Origin: Curtobacterium sp. MCLR17_032
GTDB taxonomy: Bacteria > Actinomycetota > Actinomycetes > Actinomycetales > Microbacteriaceae
Length of the DNA stretch: 64,000 bases
Assembly: GCF_003234795.2 (NCBI RefSeq)
Contig: NZ_CP126268.1
Location: 3,100,001-3,164,000, forward strand
Reading direction: 5' to 3'
In this document: positions 53,991-63,533 of the stretch, piece by piece
Layout of the letters: every line of letters begins with the position of its first letter
How positions within the stretch are numbered: position 1 is the first letter of the stretch
Notes under the pieces: model-generated
The model's input: only the letters and a program-made list of their open reading frames with translations
What the model was told of the DNA's origin: nothing
Database searches by the model: none
Position numbers and translations under genes: made by a program

Positions 53991-55019
53991 TCAGATCCCG
54001 AAGCGGACGATGTGGTAGTCGCTCGTCCAGATCGGGCGGATCGAGACCGCGCCGCCGGGCTTCGGGGCGTCCATGATCATGCCGTTGCCCATGTAGAAGC
54101 CGTCGTGCGCCTCGTTGTTGAAGATGACGACGTCGCCGGGCTGGGCCTCGGAGGTCGGGATCGTCGTGCCGGCCTGGTCCTGCAGCGGGACCGAGTGCGC
54201 CAGGTTGATGCCGTACTGCGCGTAGACGTACATGACGTACCCGGAGCAGTCGAAGCCGGCCGGGGTGGCGCCACCGAAGACGTACGGGGTGCCGATGTAC
54301 TGCTTCGCGGTGGCGACGACAGCCGGCAGCGAGAACGGCGTTCCGGCGGGGACCGGGGTGGCCGCCGACGCAGCAGACGACGTCGTGGTCGCGGTGTTCG
54401 TCGTCGAGCTGGCGAGGTAGTCCTTCGCCGTCTTGCCCTTGTAGGCGTACTGGGCGGCAGCGGCGGCGCGGGCGGCCTCGACCTGCTTCGCACGCTCGGC
54501 GTCGGCGCGGGCGGTGAGCGTCGCGGTCGAGGTCGCATCGAAGCCGTCGCGCGAGGTGTCGGCGACGCCGGCTGCTGCCGACACGTCGAACTCCTGCGAC
54601 TGGGCGGCGACGAGCGACTGCTGGGCCGTCTCGGCGGTGGTACTCGGCTGCGTGCTCGCGAAGGCGGCGGGGACGGCCATCGTGCCGAACATGCCGGCGG
54701 CGACCGCAAGGACCACGGGGGCCATGAAGCGGCGCTTGCGCGAGGCAGCGGTCGGCTTCGCGACGGGGGTCGCGGTGGGGGCGACGCCGAGGGCGCTACC
54801 GGCACGGACCGGGGTGGACGCCGAGCGCGGGGCCTGCGTGCGGGCGACCGGTGCGGAGGAGGTGCGGGCCGGGGTGGACGCCGTGCGGGCGAGCGGGCGG
54901 CGGGAGGCGCGCTCCGCTGCTTCGCGTGCTGCCCTGCGGGTGAGGGGAGCTGCGGCGTCACCGGTGTTCGTCGGGTTCGCGGTCGTCGAGTCGTCCGCGG
55001 CGGTTCCGGTGTTAGTCAA
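53991..55019 (-). CDS. secreted NlpC/P60-family peptidoglycan endopeptidase
   Basis: A 342-residue protein. A long, low-complexity cytosolic-looking N-terminus (about 1-95) precedes a hydrophobic signal/anchor segment (MAPVVLAVAAGMFGTMAVPAAFA). A helical Ala-rich linker follows, then the C-terminal catalytic domain: IGTPYVFGGATPAGFDCSGYV (nucleophile Cys near residue 250), AQPGDVVIFNN, and HDGFYMGNG (His). It should cleave D-Glu/DAP-type bonds in the wall during growth or separation. Start is TTG 55019 after GGAGACTCCC; the unusually long N-terminus could mean a later true start. Confidence 0.85.
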   Translation of the reverse strand: MTNTGTAADDSTTANPTNTGDAAAPLTRRAAREAAERASRRPLARTASTPARTSSAPVARTQAPRSASTPVRAGSALGVAPTATPVAKPTAASRKRRFMAPVVLAVAAGMFGTMAVPAAFASTQPSTTAETAQQSLVAAQSQEFDVSAAAGVADTSRDGFDATSTATLTARADAERAKQVEAARAAAAAQYAYKGKTAKDYLASSTTNTATTTSSAASAATPVPAGTPFSLPAVVATAKQYIGTPYVFGGATPAGFDCSGYVMYVYAQYGINLAHSVPLQDQAGTTIPTSEAQPGDVVIFNNEAHDGFYMGNGMIMDAPKPGGAVSIRPIWTSDYHIVRFGI

Positions 55020-55449
55020 GGGGGAGTCTCCGGCGCCTCGTCAGCACCCGCCGGGAGGGTGGCCCGGCGCGTACGACCCCATCCGTTCGTCATCGTTTCC
55101 GACTCAGGCAGGAGACGGGTCATGAGACGTCCTGCCACGGGCCCCCGCGATCGCTGCTCCCGGGGACTCGTCGAGTGTACGGGTGCACTGTCGCCATGTC
55201 GAGATGAAACCGTGATCCGGTAACGATTCGGTGAAGAAACCCTGGTCAGAGGGTCTTACCGATTCTCTCAGGCGGGCCGGACCATGCAGATCGGCCCAGA
55301 ACCGGTCTTGTACCCCCGGCTCGTACCCCGTATGGTTCGCCACCACGGGGACCCAGGCGTGAGCTCACCGCGGCGATCCCGGTCCACCAACAGACCCTCG
55401 TGCTGTGACGCCCGGCACCTCGGCCCGGGCTGTGCTGGCGGGCGACACG
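55020..55449 (-). other. 430-base upstream region of NlpC/P60 gene
   Basis: It lies between the NlpC/P60 gene (downstream) and the lipoprotein gene (both minus strand). A strong promoter is at 55174-55202, giving an untranslated leader of about 150 bases. I see no gene; the frames present use rare codons (AGA, GTA, TTA). I looked for a c-di-AMP (ydaO) riboswitch, common before such genes, and found none of its conserved segments. Confidence 0.55.
55174..55202 (-). promoter_or_regulatory. sigma-70-type promoter for NlpC/P60 gene
   Basis: Minus strand TCGACA (55197-55202, -35), 17-base spacer, TACACT (55174-55179, -10). Confidence 0.7.
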
Positions 55450-55992
55450 TCACTCGCCGGAGAGGTCCTCGGCGATGTCGTCGGCGTTGCCGGGGAAGCA
55501 CAGCGAGACCGCCTGCACGGTGTAGTTCCCGGGGTACGCGTACGCGCTGATCGACGCGATCTTCCCGCCACCGCTGCCGATGACCGCCGGACCGTCGCTC
55601 GACTCGCGGCGGACGACCTGCATCCCCTGGGACTTCCAGTGCTCCTCCATGCGGGTGGCGTCCTCGTCGGGCGACCCCTCGATCGTGCTCCCGGTCAGGT
55701 AGCGCCACTGCGCCCCTGGCGTGCCGTCCTCGAGTTCGCAGTCTTCCGGGTAGTCCGGGCCGGTGCGCGCCTTCCACTCCCCACCGAGTCGTTTGGTGGC
55801 GTCGTCGACGGCTTCGATCATCTGCTGCTTCGCGGTGTCGGCGTCCACGGTCGGCTCCGTTCGTCCTTGTGCTGCGGTGTCGGGTCCCCGCAGGACACAG
55901 CCTGCGAGCACGGTGGTGGTGGCCGTCATGACGAGGACGCCCGCGACGGCGCGCCTCGCCGTGGTCCATCGTGTGGTGGTCGTCGTCGTCAT
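55450..55992 (-). CDS. small lipoprotein after a WXG-like/DUF1023 hydrolase
   Basis: A 180-residue protein with a lipoprotein signal peptide ending VLAGC (about residue 31). The mature part has two Cys (about 83 and 165) and an alpha/beta look (ATRMEEHWKSQGMQVV, IASISAYAYPGNYTVQAVS). No recognised family. Its ATG overlaps the upstream hydrolase stop by four bases (ATGA), so it is expressed with it. A partner or immunity-type role is possible because it is tightly coupled to a WXG-like hydrolase, but there is no direct evidence. Confidence 0.75.
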   Translation of the reverse strand: MTTTTTTRWTTARRAVAGVLVMTATTTVLAGCVLRGPDTAAQGRTEPTVDADTAKQQMIEAVDDATKRLGGEWKARTGPDYPEDCELEDGTPGAQWRYLTGSTIEGSPDEDATRMEEHWKSQGMQVVRRESSDGPAVIGSGGGKIASISAYAYPGNYTVQAVSLCFPGNADDIAEDLSGE

Positions 55993-57965
55993 CGTCCCGC
56001 CATCCACCAGGGCTTCCCGTCGATCAGGTCCTGGTCTCGCTTCGTCGGTGGTTTCGGGTGGTACGCGGTCGCATCGTCCTCGTGCCCCGTCGTGACCCGC
56101 CCCACGTTGTACACGGACTCGGTGTCGGCGTCCAGGTAGCCGGACCGGTCACCGGTGAGCGGGTCGTGGTTGAGGACCGGCTTCCGGTCCGCCGCGTCGG
56201 CGGGGTTCGAGTCCGTCCCGAAGACCGTCGCACCGAAGGCCTCTCGGGAGGGGTCCACGTGGTGCCCGGGTGCCGTGCGTCCCAGCGCTGCGAGGTGGTC
56301 GCCCTGTCCGGCCTCGTCGGGGAGGACGTTCCGTGCCTGGCCGACGTAGACGTGCTCGGCGTGCACCTTGCCGGCCGAGTCGACCCCGTTCGGCAGGCCG
56401 GCGGACCCCAGCGCCACGAACCGGTCGACGTGCGCGTCCGTCGTCGAGAGCGCCTGTGCCGAGACGGTCGTGCCGTAGGAGTGCGCGACGACGTTGGTCT
56501 CGGGCATCCGTCCGGCTCGCACGGCGCCGAGGCCGTTGATCGACGCGGCCAGCCGAGGCGCACCGGCCTCGGCCTTGCCCATCCCGAGGACGGTGGTGGC
56601 GTCAGGCGCCTCGTAGCCGATCCAGGCGAGCACCGCTCGGTCCGGCGGGTTCCCACTCCGTCCTTGCTCGTCGTAGATGTTCTGCGCAGCCCGGGTCCAG
56701 CTGCTCATGTCGGCCGTGGTCGTGTCCATGCCCGGGACGGCCCAGGTCACGTCGTCGGCGGTGTCGAGGTCGCCGATGGAGACCGACGCGAGCGGCGGGT
56801 GGTCGTCGGTCAGAGAGATGAGCGACCGCGCTCCCTCGGCGTCCTTCGGCTTCGCCAGAGCCGCGTTGACGTTCCGCAGCGACTTCAGGTCCTTCTCCAG
56901 CACGGCCATCCGTGCCAGCACCGCGTTCGACGCGTCGCGGGAGAACGGGAGGGACGCCTCCAGGCGGTCGAGCTCGAGCTCGATGTCGCCCATCCGCTGG
57001 TTGAGCACGACCGTGTTCGCGGTGCTCCGCGCCCAGTAGGGGACGCCCTCGAGGTTGCCGAGCTGTGCGAGCACCGACGTCGGCAGCCCTTCGAGCGCCG
57101 TTCGGTCGGCCTTCGTCAGCCCGAGTTCCGCCCACTTCGCAGCGACCTCCGCGGGGGTGAGACCCGAGGCGAAGAGCGCCTGTACCGCGGGAGCGCGCTG
57201 GCCCATCGTCGCGATGTCGAGCAGGACGTCCGACAGCGAACCACCTCCGGCGTCCTCGAACGCGCCCGCGGTCTTCGTCATCCAGAAGCGGTCCTCGCCG
57301 TTCTCGTCGACGTACCGTTCGAAGCCCTGGGCGACGCTCTTCCGGTCGAAGTCGACCCATCCGCAGGAGGACGTGAAGGTGTTCCACGCCGAGCGGACGC
57401 TCACCGCTTCGGTGTGCGCCGCGATGTCCAGGCCGGACGTGGTGGAGACGAACCCGCGCAGCGCGGCGGGATCAGCCGAGCTCTTCCCCCCGCTGCCGCC
57501 CCCGGCGTACCGCGCGCGCTCCCGCGCTCGGAACTCCGCGTCGACGACGGGTCGGGTGCCGGGCTCGTTCGACGGCTCCCGGTCGACGACGGCGTCCCAG
57601 GTGTCCACGACGGCGTCGGCGAGGACCCCGACACCGGACTGTACCGCTGCCGTTCGACGCTCGCTCTCCCGCGCCGTCCACGCCGCGTGCTCGCGGATGC
57701 GCTCGCGCTCACGTTCGGCAGCGGCGACGGCGGCGTCGACCGCGGTGGCGAGGTCGGTGAGCACGCCGACGAGCTTCGACCGGTCCTCGGACTCGATCAC
57801 GACGGCGTCCTGGAACCGGTCGGCGTAGGACCCGGCGAAGTCCGCGAGCGCGGACTCCGCTGCCGACGACCGCGATCCGCTCTGCCCGCGCAGCGTCTCG
57901 GCGGCCGCCCGCGCAGTCCGGGCCATCGCCTTCGCGTCGCCTGCGTCGAACTCGATGTCCGCCAC
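55989..57965 (-). CDS. WXG-like helical domain fused to DUF1023 alpha/beta hydrolase
   Basis: A 658-residue protein. Start GTG 57965 has GAGGGACA. The first ~120 residues are alpha-helical and Ala/Glu/Arg-rich, like WXG100/LXG-type export modules, without a Sec signal. A long middle region follows, and the last ~260 residues contain a DUF1023 alpha/beta-hydrolase fold with the serine elbow AHSYGTT (about 500) and later Asp/His-bearing segments (GHHVDPSREAFG). Homologues in actinobacteria are often encoded near or exported with ESX-type systems. No ESX component lies in the window. It is first of a two-gene operon with a small lipoprotein. Confidence 0.75.
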   Translation of the reverse strand: MADIEFDAGDAKAMARTARAAAETLRGQSGSRSSAAESALADFAGSYADRFQDAVVIESEDRSKLVGVLTDLATAVDAAVAAAERERERIREHAAWTARESERRTAAVQSGVGVLADAVVDTWDAVVDREPSNEPGTRPVVDAEFRARERARYAGGGSGGKSSADPAALRGFVSTTSGLDIAAHTEAVSVRSAWNTFTSSCGWVDFDRKSVAQGFERYVDENGEDRFWMTKTAGAFEDAGGGSLSDVLLDIATMGQRAPAVQALFASGLTPAEVAAKWAELGLTKADRTALEGLPTSVLAQLGNLEGVPYWARSTANTVVLNQRMGDIELELDRLEASLPFSRDASNAVLARMAVLEKDLKSLRNVNAALAKPKDAEGARSLISLTDDHPPLASVSIGDLDTADDVTWAVPGMDTTTADMSSWTRAAQNIYDEQGRSGNPPDRAVLAWIGYEAPDATTVLGMGKAEAGAPRLAASINGLGAVRAGRMPETNVVAHSYGTTVSAQALSTTDAHVDRFVALGSAGLPNGVDSAGKVHAEHVYVGQARNVLPDEAGQGDHLAALGRTAPGHHVDPSREAFGATVFGTDSNPADAADRKPVLNHDPLTGDRSGYLDADTESVYNVGRVTTGHEDDATAYHPKPPTKRDQDLIDGKPWWMAGR

Positions 57966-58258
57966 TGTCCCTCCCCCGGTCGGCGTTGCAGTTCCCCCTG
58001 GCGCAGGTTACCTCACCCGTGTGCCTGTGAGCAGGACCGCCGCTCTGATCGCCGGAGCACGGCGCGCTCAGAGCACGTCGTCCCGGCCGCTGATCTCGAG
58101 CGCGGCCACCACGCCCTTCACCCGCCGGCCGTCGGGTCCCGTCGTCGGCGCGTCCTCGCCGACGATGACCCGCGTCCGACGGGCGTCCAGGGAACGGACG
58201 GGGCACGCCCGGACAGGGGAGACCGTTCCTGCCCCTCGGTGCGGCGGGCGAGGAGACG
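57966..58258. other. 293-base intergenic region, no gene seen
   Basis: It lies between the IdeR-like gene and the WXG/DUF1023 gene, both minus strand. Some frames look coding in places (one ends ...RRVKGVVAALEISGRDDVL) but no proper start accompanies them, so I call no gene. It probably holds the DUF1023 operon promoter (AGGTAACCT near 58003-58013 is not a clear -10). Confidence 0.4.
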
Positions 58259-58954
58259 TCAGTCGACGCTGATGTAGACGTGCTGCGCGACCTCGGTCGG
58301 CAGCTCGATGCCCGAGTCCTCGCCCTCGACGCGGACCGACACGTACGCCCCGGCTCGCTGCACACTGGCCGTCCGGCCCGGCATCACGCCGGCCGACCGC
58401 AGCTGGTGCAGCAGCTCCGGCTCGAACTGCACGGGCTCGCCCAGGCGGCGGATGACCCCGGTCGCCACGGCGTCGGTGTCGTCGGTCGCGGCCACGATGT
58501 TGTGCACGCCGTCGAGGAACCCGGCAGCCGTGGGGCCACCGATCTCCGCCAGCCCCGGGATCGGGTTGCCGTAGGGCGACTCCGTCGGGTTGCCGAGCAT
58601 CTCCAGCAGGCGCACTTCCACCTGCTCGCTCATCACGTGCTCCCAGCGGCAGGCCTCGTCGTGGACGAACGCCCAGTCCAGGCCGATGACGTCGGCGAGC
58701 AGGCGCTCCGCCAGCCGGTGCTTGCGCATCACGTGGGTGGCGCGGGAACGACCGGTGTCGGTGAGCTCCAGGTGCCGGTCCCCGGAGACGACGACGAGGC
58801 CGTCGCGCTCCATCCGTGCGATCGTCTGCGACACCGTCGGACCGGAGTGGCCGAGGCGCTCCGAGATCCGGGCGCGCAGGGGCACGATCCCCTCTTCTTC
58901 GAGGTCGAGGATGGTGCGGAGGTACATCTCCGTGGTGTCGACGAGATCGGTCAC
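58259..58954 (-). CDS. DtxR/IdeR-type iron-dependent transcriptional regulator
   Basis: A 231-residue repressor with an N-terminal winged helix (LVDTTEMYLRTILDLEEEG, SGPTVSQTIARMERDGLVVV), a central dimer/metal domain (RKHRLAERLLADVIG, VHDEACRWEHVMS: His79, Glu83, His98, Cys102, Glu105, His106 pattern), and a C-terminal SH3-like domain. Size and ligands match iron-responsive IdeR/DtxR rather than MntR, which lacks the third domain. Fe2+-bound protein should repress siderophore and iron-uptake genes. Start GTG 58954. It diverges from serC. Confidence 0.93.
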   Translation of the reverse strand: MTDLVDTTEMYLRTILDLEEEGIVPLRARISERLGHSGPTVSQTIARMERDGLVVVSGDRHLELTDTGRSRATHVMRKHRLAERLLADVIGLDWAFVHDEACRWEHVMSEQVEVRLLEMLGNPTESPYGNPIPGLAEIGGPTAAGFLDGVHNIVAATDDTDAVATGVIRRLGEPVQFEPELLHQLRSAGVMPGRTASVQRAGAYVSVRVEGEDSGIELPTEVAQHVYISVD

Positions 58955-59040
58955 GGTCCGCCTCTCATGGTCCGGGCCCAGCCCGACCCACACTACTTGC
59001 TGGGACCGACCAGCCGGCACCGACACCGTGCGCTGTGCGC

Positions 59041-59097
59041 GGACGGCGGACGGGAGGCCCGGCACGGCCCCGCCACACAGCCGCCGGTCCGCCGTCC
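59041..59097. repeat. degenerate GGGAGGCCC-family element in a divergent promoter region
   Basis: GGACGGCGGAC pairs with GTCCGCCGTCC (11 bp) around a long loop that begins with GGGAGGCCCGG. It lies between two outward-facing genes, where a terminator makes little sense, so it is more likely a stray copy of the repeat family. Confidence 0.55.
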
Positions 59098-59139
59098 CGT
59101 CCGGTCGGTCCAGGTCGGGCGGACCCGCGCCGTCGCTAG

Positions 59140-60267
<1,128 letters not shown>

Positions 60268-60282
60268 CCCGCACCCTCTCGC

Positions 60283-60348
60283 GAAACGCAACGGGGGCGG
60301 CATCACGCAACGGAGTACCGCTGCGAGATGCCGCCCCCGTTGCGTTTC
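60283..60348. terminator. long hairpin terminator between serC and DUF3027 gene
   Basis: GAAACGCAACGGGGGCGGCA pairs exactly with TGCCGCCCCCGTTGCGTTTC (at least 21 bp). It is symmetric, so it could act on both convergent genes. It is unrelated to the GGGAGGCCC family. Confidence 0.85.
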
Positions 60349-60372
60349 AGGGAAACAGCGCGTGTTGCGGGG

Positions 60373-60936
60373 TCAGGAACGGTGGAAGCCGGGGTCGACC
60401 TCGGTGCTGTCGAGCTGCTCGAGGTCCAGGTCGTCGTCCGGGTCGACCGGGCGGACACGGCGGGTGCGGCGGCGGCCACGGGCGGGAGGCGGCGGGACGT
60501 CGTCCTCGTCGTCATCGTCATCGTCATCCGACTCGTCGTCGTCTTCGTCGTCCGACTCGTCATCGTCGTCCGACTCGTCATCGTCGTCGTCCGCGTCGAA
60601 GTCGTCGTCCTCGTCCTCGTCCGACTCCTCGTCGCCCTCGTCGTCCTGCGCCGCGCGGTAGTCCGCCAGCCGCTCGGACCACGGCACCCACTCCGGGGCG
60701 AGCAGCGACCCGTCGCCGGGCATCAGCTCGACCTCGAGCACGGTGGGCTCGTCACCCTCGACGTGGGCGATGCTGACGGTCCAGCGCCACCCCGGGTAGC
60801 CGGGCATGCGGTTGGCGAAGAGGACGGAGACGACGCCGTCGCCCTCGTCCACGGTGCCGGCGGGGCTGCCGACGGTGGCTTCCGGGGTGATCTCGAGCAG
60901 TGCGCCGCGGGCGAGCTCGGTGAGGTCGGTGGTCAT
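60373..60936 (-). CDS. DUF3027 protein with poly-acidic segment
   Basis: A 187-residue protein. The first ~105 residues match DUF3027 (ALLEITPEATVGS, FANRMPGYPGWRWTVSIAHV, LEVELMPGDGSLLAPEWVPW). An Asp/Glu/Ser run (about 107-160) follows, then a short basic patch (PPPPARGRRRTRRVR). The family is actinobacterial, usually in this position after a cold-shock gene, and has no known activity. Its ATG lies one base after the cold-shock stop. Confidence 0.88.
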   Translation of the reverse strand: MTTDLTELARGALLEITPEATVGSPAGTVDEGDGVVSVLFANRMPGYPGWRWTVSIAHVEGDEPTVLEVELMPGDGSLLAPEWVPWSERLADYRAAQDDEGDEESDEDEDDDFDADDDDDESDDDDESDDEDDDESDDDDDDDEDDVPPPPARGRRRTRRVRPVDPDDDLDLEQLDSTEVDPGFHRS

Positions 60937-60937
60937 C

Positions 60938-61315
60938 TCAGGCGTCCAACTGGTCGGCGACGTGTCGCAGGATGGTGGCGATCCGCTCACCGTTCTTCGG
61001 GTAGCGACCGCGCTTCAGGTCACCGCTGATCCGGTCGAGTTCCTTCACGAGGTCCTCGACGATCACGGCCATGTCGTCGGCGGAGCGGCGGGTCATCTTG
61101 GCGAGGGACTGCGGGGCCTCGAGGATCCGGACGGTCAGCGCCTGGGTCCCCTTCTTGCCCTGCACGACCCCGTACTCGAGCTTGGTGCCGGCCTTCACCG
61201 TGGTCACACCGTCGGGCAGGGAGGAGGCGTGCAGGAAGACCTGGTCGCCGTCGTCTCCGGAGATGAAGCCGAAGCCCTTCTGGTCGTCGTAGAACTTGAC
61301 CTTGCCGCTGGGCAT
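60938..61315 (-). CDS. cold-shock-domain protein with C-terminal extension
   Basis: A 125-residue protein. The first 66 residues are a cold-shock domain with RNP1 (KGFGFI) and RNP2 (VFLHAS) aromatic motifs, which bind single-stranded nucleic acid. The remaining ~60 residues are a helical Arg/Asp/Leu-rich extension (VIVEDLVKELDRISGDLKRG), present in some actinobacterial CspB-type proteins. ATG has a good GGAG site. Cotranscribed with the DUF3027 gene. Confidence 0.92.
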   Translation of the reverse strand: MPSGKVKFYDDQKGFGFISGDDGDQVFLHASSLPDGVTTVKAGTKLEYGVVQGKKGTQALTVRILEAPQSLAKMTRRSADDMAVIVEDLVKELDRISGDLKRGRYPKNGERIATILRHVADQLDA

Positions 61316-61368
61316 GCTGGGACTCCTCGTTACATGGACGGCCGCGGTGCGTCGGATATCCTGGGTCG

Positions 61369-61671
61369 ATGGCCAAGCCGACCCGATCCACCGGGGACCC
61401 CCGCACTGCTGCGGAACCCCCGGCGACGTCCAATCGTACCGAACGCACGCTCGCGTTCATGGTCGGGGGGATCGTCTGCCTCATCCTGGCGTGCTTCGTC
61501 GTCATGATCATCGGGTGGTTGACGATGAAGCAGATCCCCGGCGACGGCATCTGGCCGGTCGCACTCGGGGTGGTCTACTTCGGTCCGCCGATCGCCTTCG
61601 TGCTCATGCTGACGCTCCTGGCCATCACCTGGACGCGCAAGGCCCGGCAGCACCGCGCAGAGGCGCGCTGA
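61369..61671 (+). CDS. small two-helix membrane protein
   Basis: A 100-residue protein with a polar N-terminus (about 1-26), two hydrophobic helices (about 29-51, 63-87) separated by a short KQIPGDGI loop, and a basic C-terminus. No family recognised. It lies between the cold-shock operon (divergent) and the helicase-associated gene. Confidence 0.8.
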   Translation: MAKPTRSTGDPRTAAEPPATSNRTERTLAFMVGGIVCLILACFVVMIIGWLTMKQIPGDGIWPVALGVVYFGPPIAFVLMLTLLAITWTRKARQHRAEAR

Positions 61672-61699
61672 CGTCCGCCCCGGACGCCGGCGAAGGACG

Positions 61700-63475
61700 A
61701 TGACGACCACGACGGACCTCGCCGCACGACTGCGCGAGCTCCCGGACGACGCGCTGGAACGACTCGTTCTGGCCCGCGCACTCCCGACCGCCGCTCTCGG
61801 CGAGTCCGGTCCGCAGCACATCGCGGACTTCTTCGACCTGGCCGAGGCACTCCGCACCGACGACGCGGTGGACGCCGCGATCGAGCGGCTCCCGCGCCGT
61901 GCGCTGGTCGCACTCCGTGACGGTGGCTCACCGGACGACCTCGCCCCGGCCGTCGCGCTCGGCCTCGCCGACGACTCCGGTGCGGTGGACGACGCGGTCG
62001 CCGCACGACTCGCCGCACGCCCGGATCTCGTCACGGACGCTCCGGGAGGCACGGCACCGGACCGCCCCGACACCTCCGACCGCCAGTCGGTCGCCGACGA
62101 CGACCGCTCCCGCGCTGCCGGTGCCGAGCACGCCTTCGAGACGCTCACGGTGCTGGCCGAGCTCCTCCGCGCCGCCGACGCCGGTGCCGTGCGGGAACTC
62201 GCGAAGGGCGGCATCGGTGCGCCCCTCGCCCGACAGCTCGGCGAGCGCGCGGGTGCCGACGCGGCCGCGGTGCCGGACCGTCTGGCGCTGCTCGACCGGA
62301 TCGGGGCCGCACATCCGGAGGACGGCTCGTGGAAGGTCTCGGACGCCGGGCACACCTGGCTGCGGTCCTCGTGGCCGGAACGCTGGGCCACGGTCGTGCA
62401 CGACTGGCGGGCGGCGCTCGACCCCGCGGTGGCCGAGGTCCTCGGCCTCGCCGACGACGACCTCGGTGACCTGGTCTCGCTCGGTCGCTGGGCGTACCCG
62501 GCCGGTTCGCGCTGGCTCGACGCCGCACTGCTCGACGCCTCGGGCACGGCCCGGGTCCTGGGGCTCGCGGTCGACGGGCGTCTGACCACGACCGGTCGGG
62601 CCCTGCTCGAGGACGACCCGGACGCCGCCCGTGCTGCCGCCGCGGCCGACCTGCCCGGCACCGTCGACGGGGTGTACCTGCAGCCGGACCTCACCGTCAT
62701 CGCACCGGGTCCGCTCGCGCCCGCCGACGACGACGACCTCCGAGCCGTCGCCGACCTCGAGGCGCCCGGACTCGCGGCGCGCTACCGGGTGTCGGAGGAC
62801 TCGATCCGCCGTGCCCTCCGTGACGGCCGCACCCGCGACGACGTGGTGGCGCTGTTCACCCGGATCGGCGCGACCGAGGTCCCGCAGCCGCTGACCTACC
62901 TGATCGACCAGGTCGCGACCCGTGACGGCAGTGTCGTGGTGGACCGTGGCGAGGGGGACCTCGGCTCGGTGCTGCACGGCACCCCGGAGCAGCTCGACCT
63001 CATCGGGGTCGACGCCGAACTCCGACAGTTGGCGTGGGAGCGACCCGACCTGACCACCCTCGTGACGAAGTACCCGCCGCACGTCGTGGCGAGTGCGCTC
63101 GAGGACCAGCGGTACCCGGCCGTGCTCGCGGCGGGGGCGCGCCCGGAGACGCGATCCGGGCCTCCCGTCCGACGACGCGCACCGAGCCGGTCCCCGGAGC
63201 AGGCGGCACGGGCGCTGGTCGAGCGTCTGCGTCTGACGACGGAACGCGGCGACGCGGAACCGGAGCAGGAGTGGCTGGCGCGGCAGATCGACATGGCGGT
63301 GCGTGGTCGCACGCCGATCCGCGTCACCGTGCGGATGCCGGACGGATCGGAACGACCGTTCTCGATCGTGCCGACCTCGGTCGCCGCCGGACGTGTCCGG
63401 GGCAAGGACACGGCGGTCGACGTCGAACGGACGCTGCCGCTGTCCCTCGTCGTCGGCATCGAGAGCGACGCCTGA
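61700..63475 (+). CDS. XPB-associated (helicase-associated domain) protein
   Basis: A 591-residue protein that ends with a helicase-like domain with no ATP motif (EDQRYPAVLAAG, ARALVERLRLTTERG, GRTPIRVTVRMPDGSERPFSI), as is typical of the actinobacterial partner of XPB. The N-terminal ~250 residues are Asp/Ala/Arg-rich and helical (LAARLRELPDDALERLVLA), and a central winged-helix-like region lies at about 330-410 (VYLQPDLTVIAPGPL, LAARYRVSEDSIRRAL). Start ATG. It is followed after 58 bases by the XPB helicase gene, the normal arrangement. Confidence 0.85.
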   Translation: MTTTTDLAARLRELPDDALERLVLARALPTAALGESGPQHIADFFDLAEALRTDDAVDAAIERLPRRALVALRDGGSPDDLAPAVALGLADDSGAVDDAVAARLAARPDLVTDAPGGTAPDRPDTSDRQSVADDDRSRAAGAEHAFETLTVLAELLRAADAGAVRELAKGGIGAPLARQLGERAGADAAAVPDRLALLDRIGAAHPEDGSWKVSDAGHTWLRSSWPERWATVVHDWRAALDPAVAEVLGLADDDLGDLVSLGRWAYPAGSRWLDAALLDASGTARVLGLAVDGRLTTTGRALLEDDPDAARAAAAADLPGTVDGVYLQPDLTVIAPGPLAPADDDDLRAVADLEAPGLAARYRVSEDSIRRALRDGRTRDDVVALFTRIGATEVPQPLTYLIDQVATRDGSVVVDRGEGDLGSVLHGTPEQLDLIGVDAELRQLAWERPDLTTLVTKYPPHVVASALEDQRYPAVLAAGARPETRSGPPVRRRAPSRSPEQAARALVERLRLTTERGDAEPEQEWLARQIDMAVRGRTPIRVTVRMPDGSERPFSIVPTSVAAGRVRGKDTAVDVERTLPLSLVVGIESDA

Positions 63476-63533
63476 CGGTCGTGCTGTGGACAACCGGGTC
63501 ACGCACCGGCTGCGCCGCCTAGGCTGATCCGTC

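Noticed and set aside
55104..55346. 80-codon frame upstream of the NlpC/P60 gene
   Set aside because: It uses rare codons (AGA, GTA, TTA) unlike the genome, spans the promoter, and resembles no protein.
57966..58258. Short frame ending RRVKGVVAALEISGRDDVL upstream of the DUF1023 gene
   Set aside because: No start codon with a ribosome site precedes it and it overlaps the IdeR end; probably chance.
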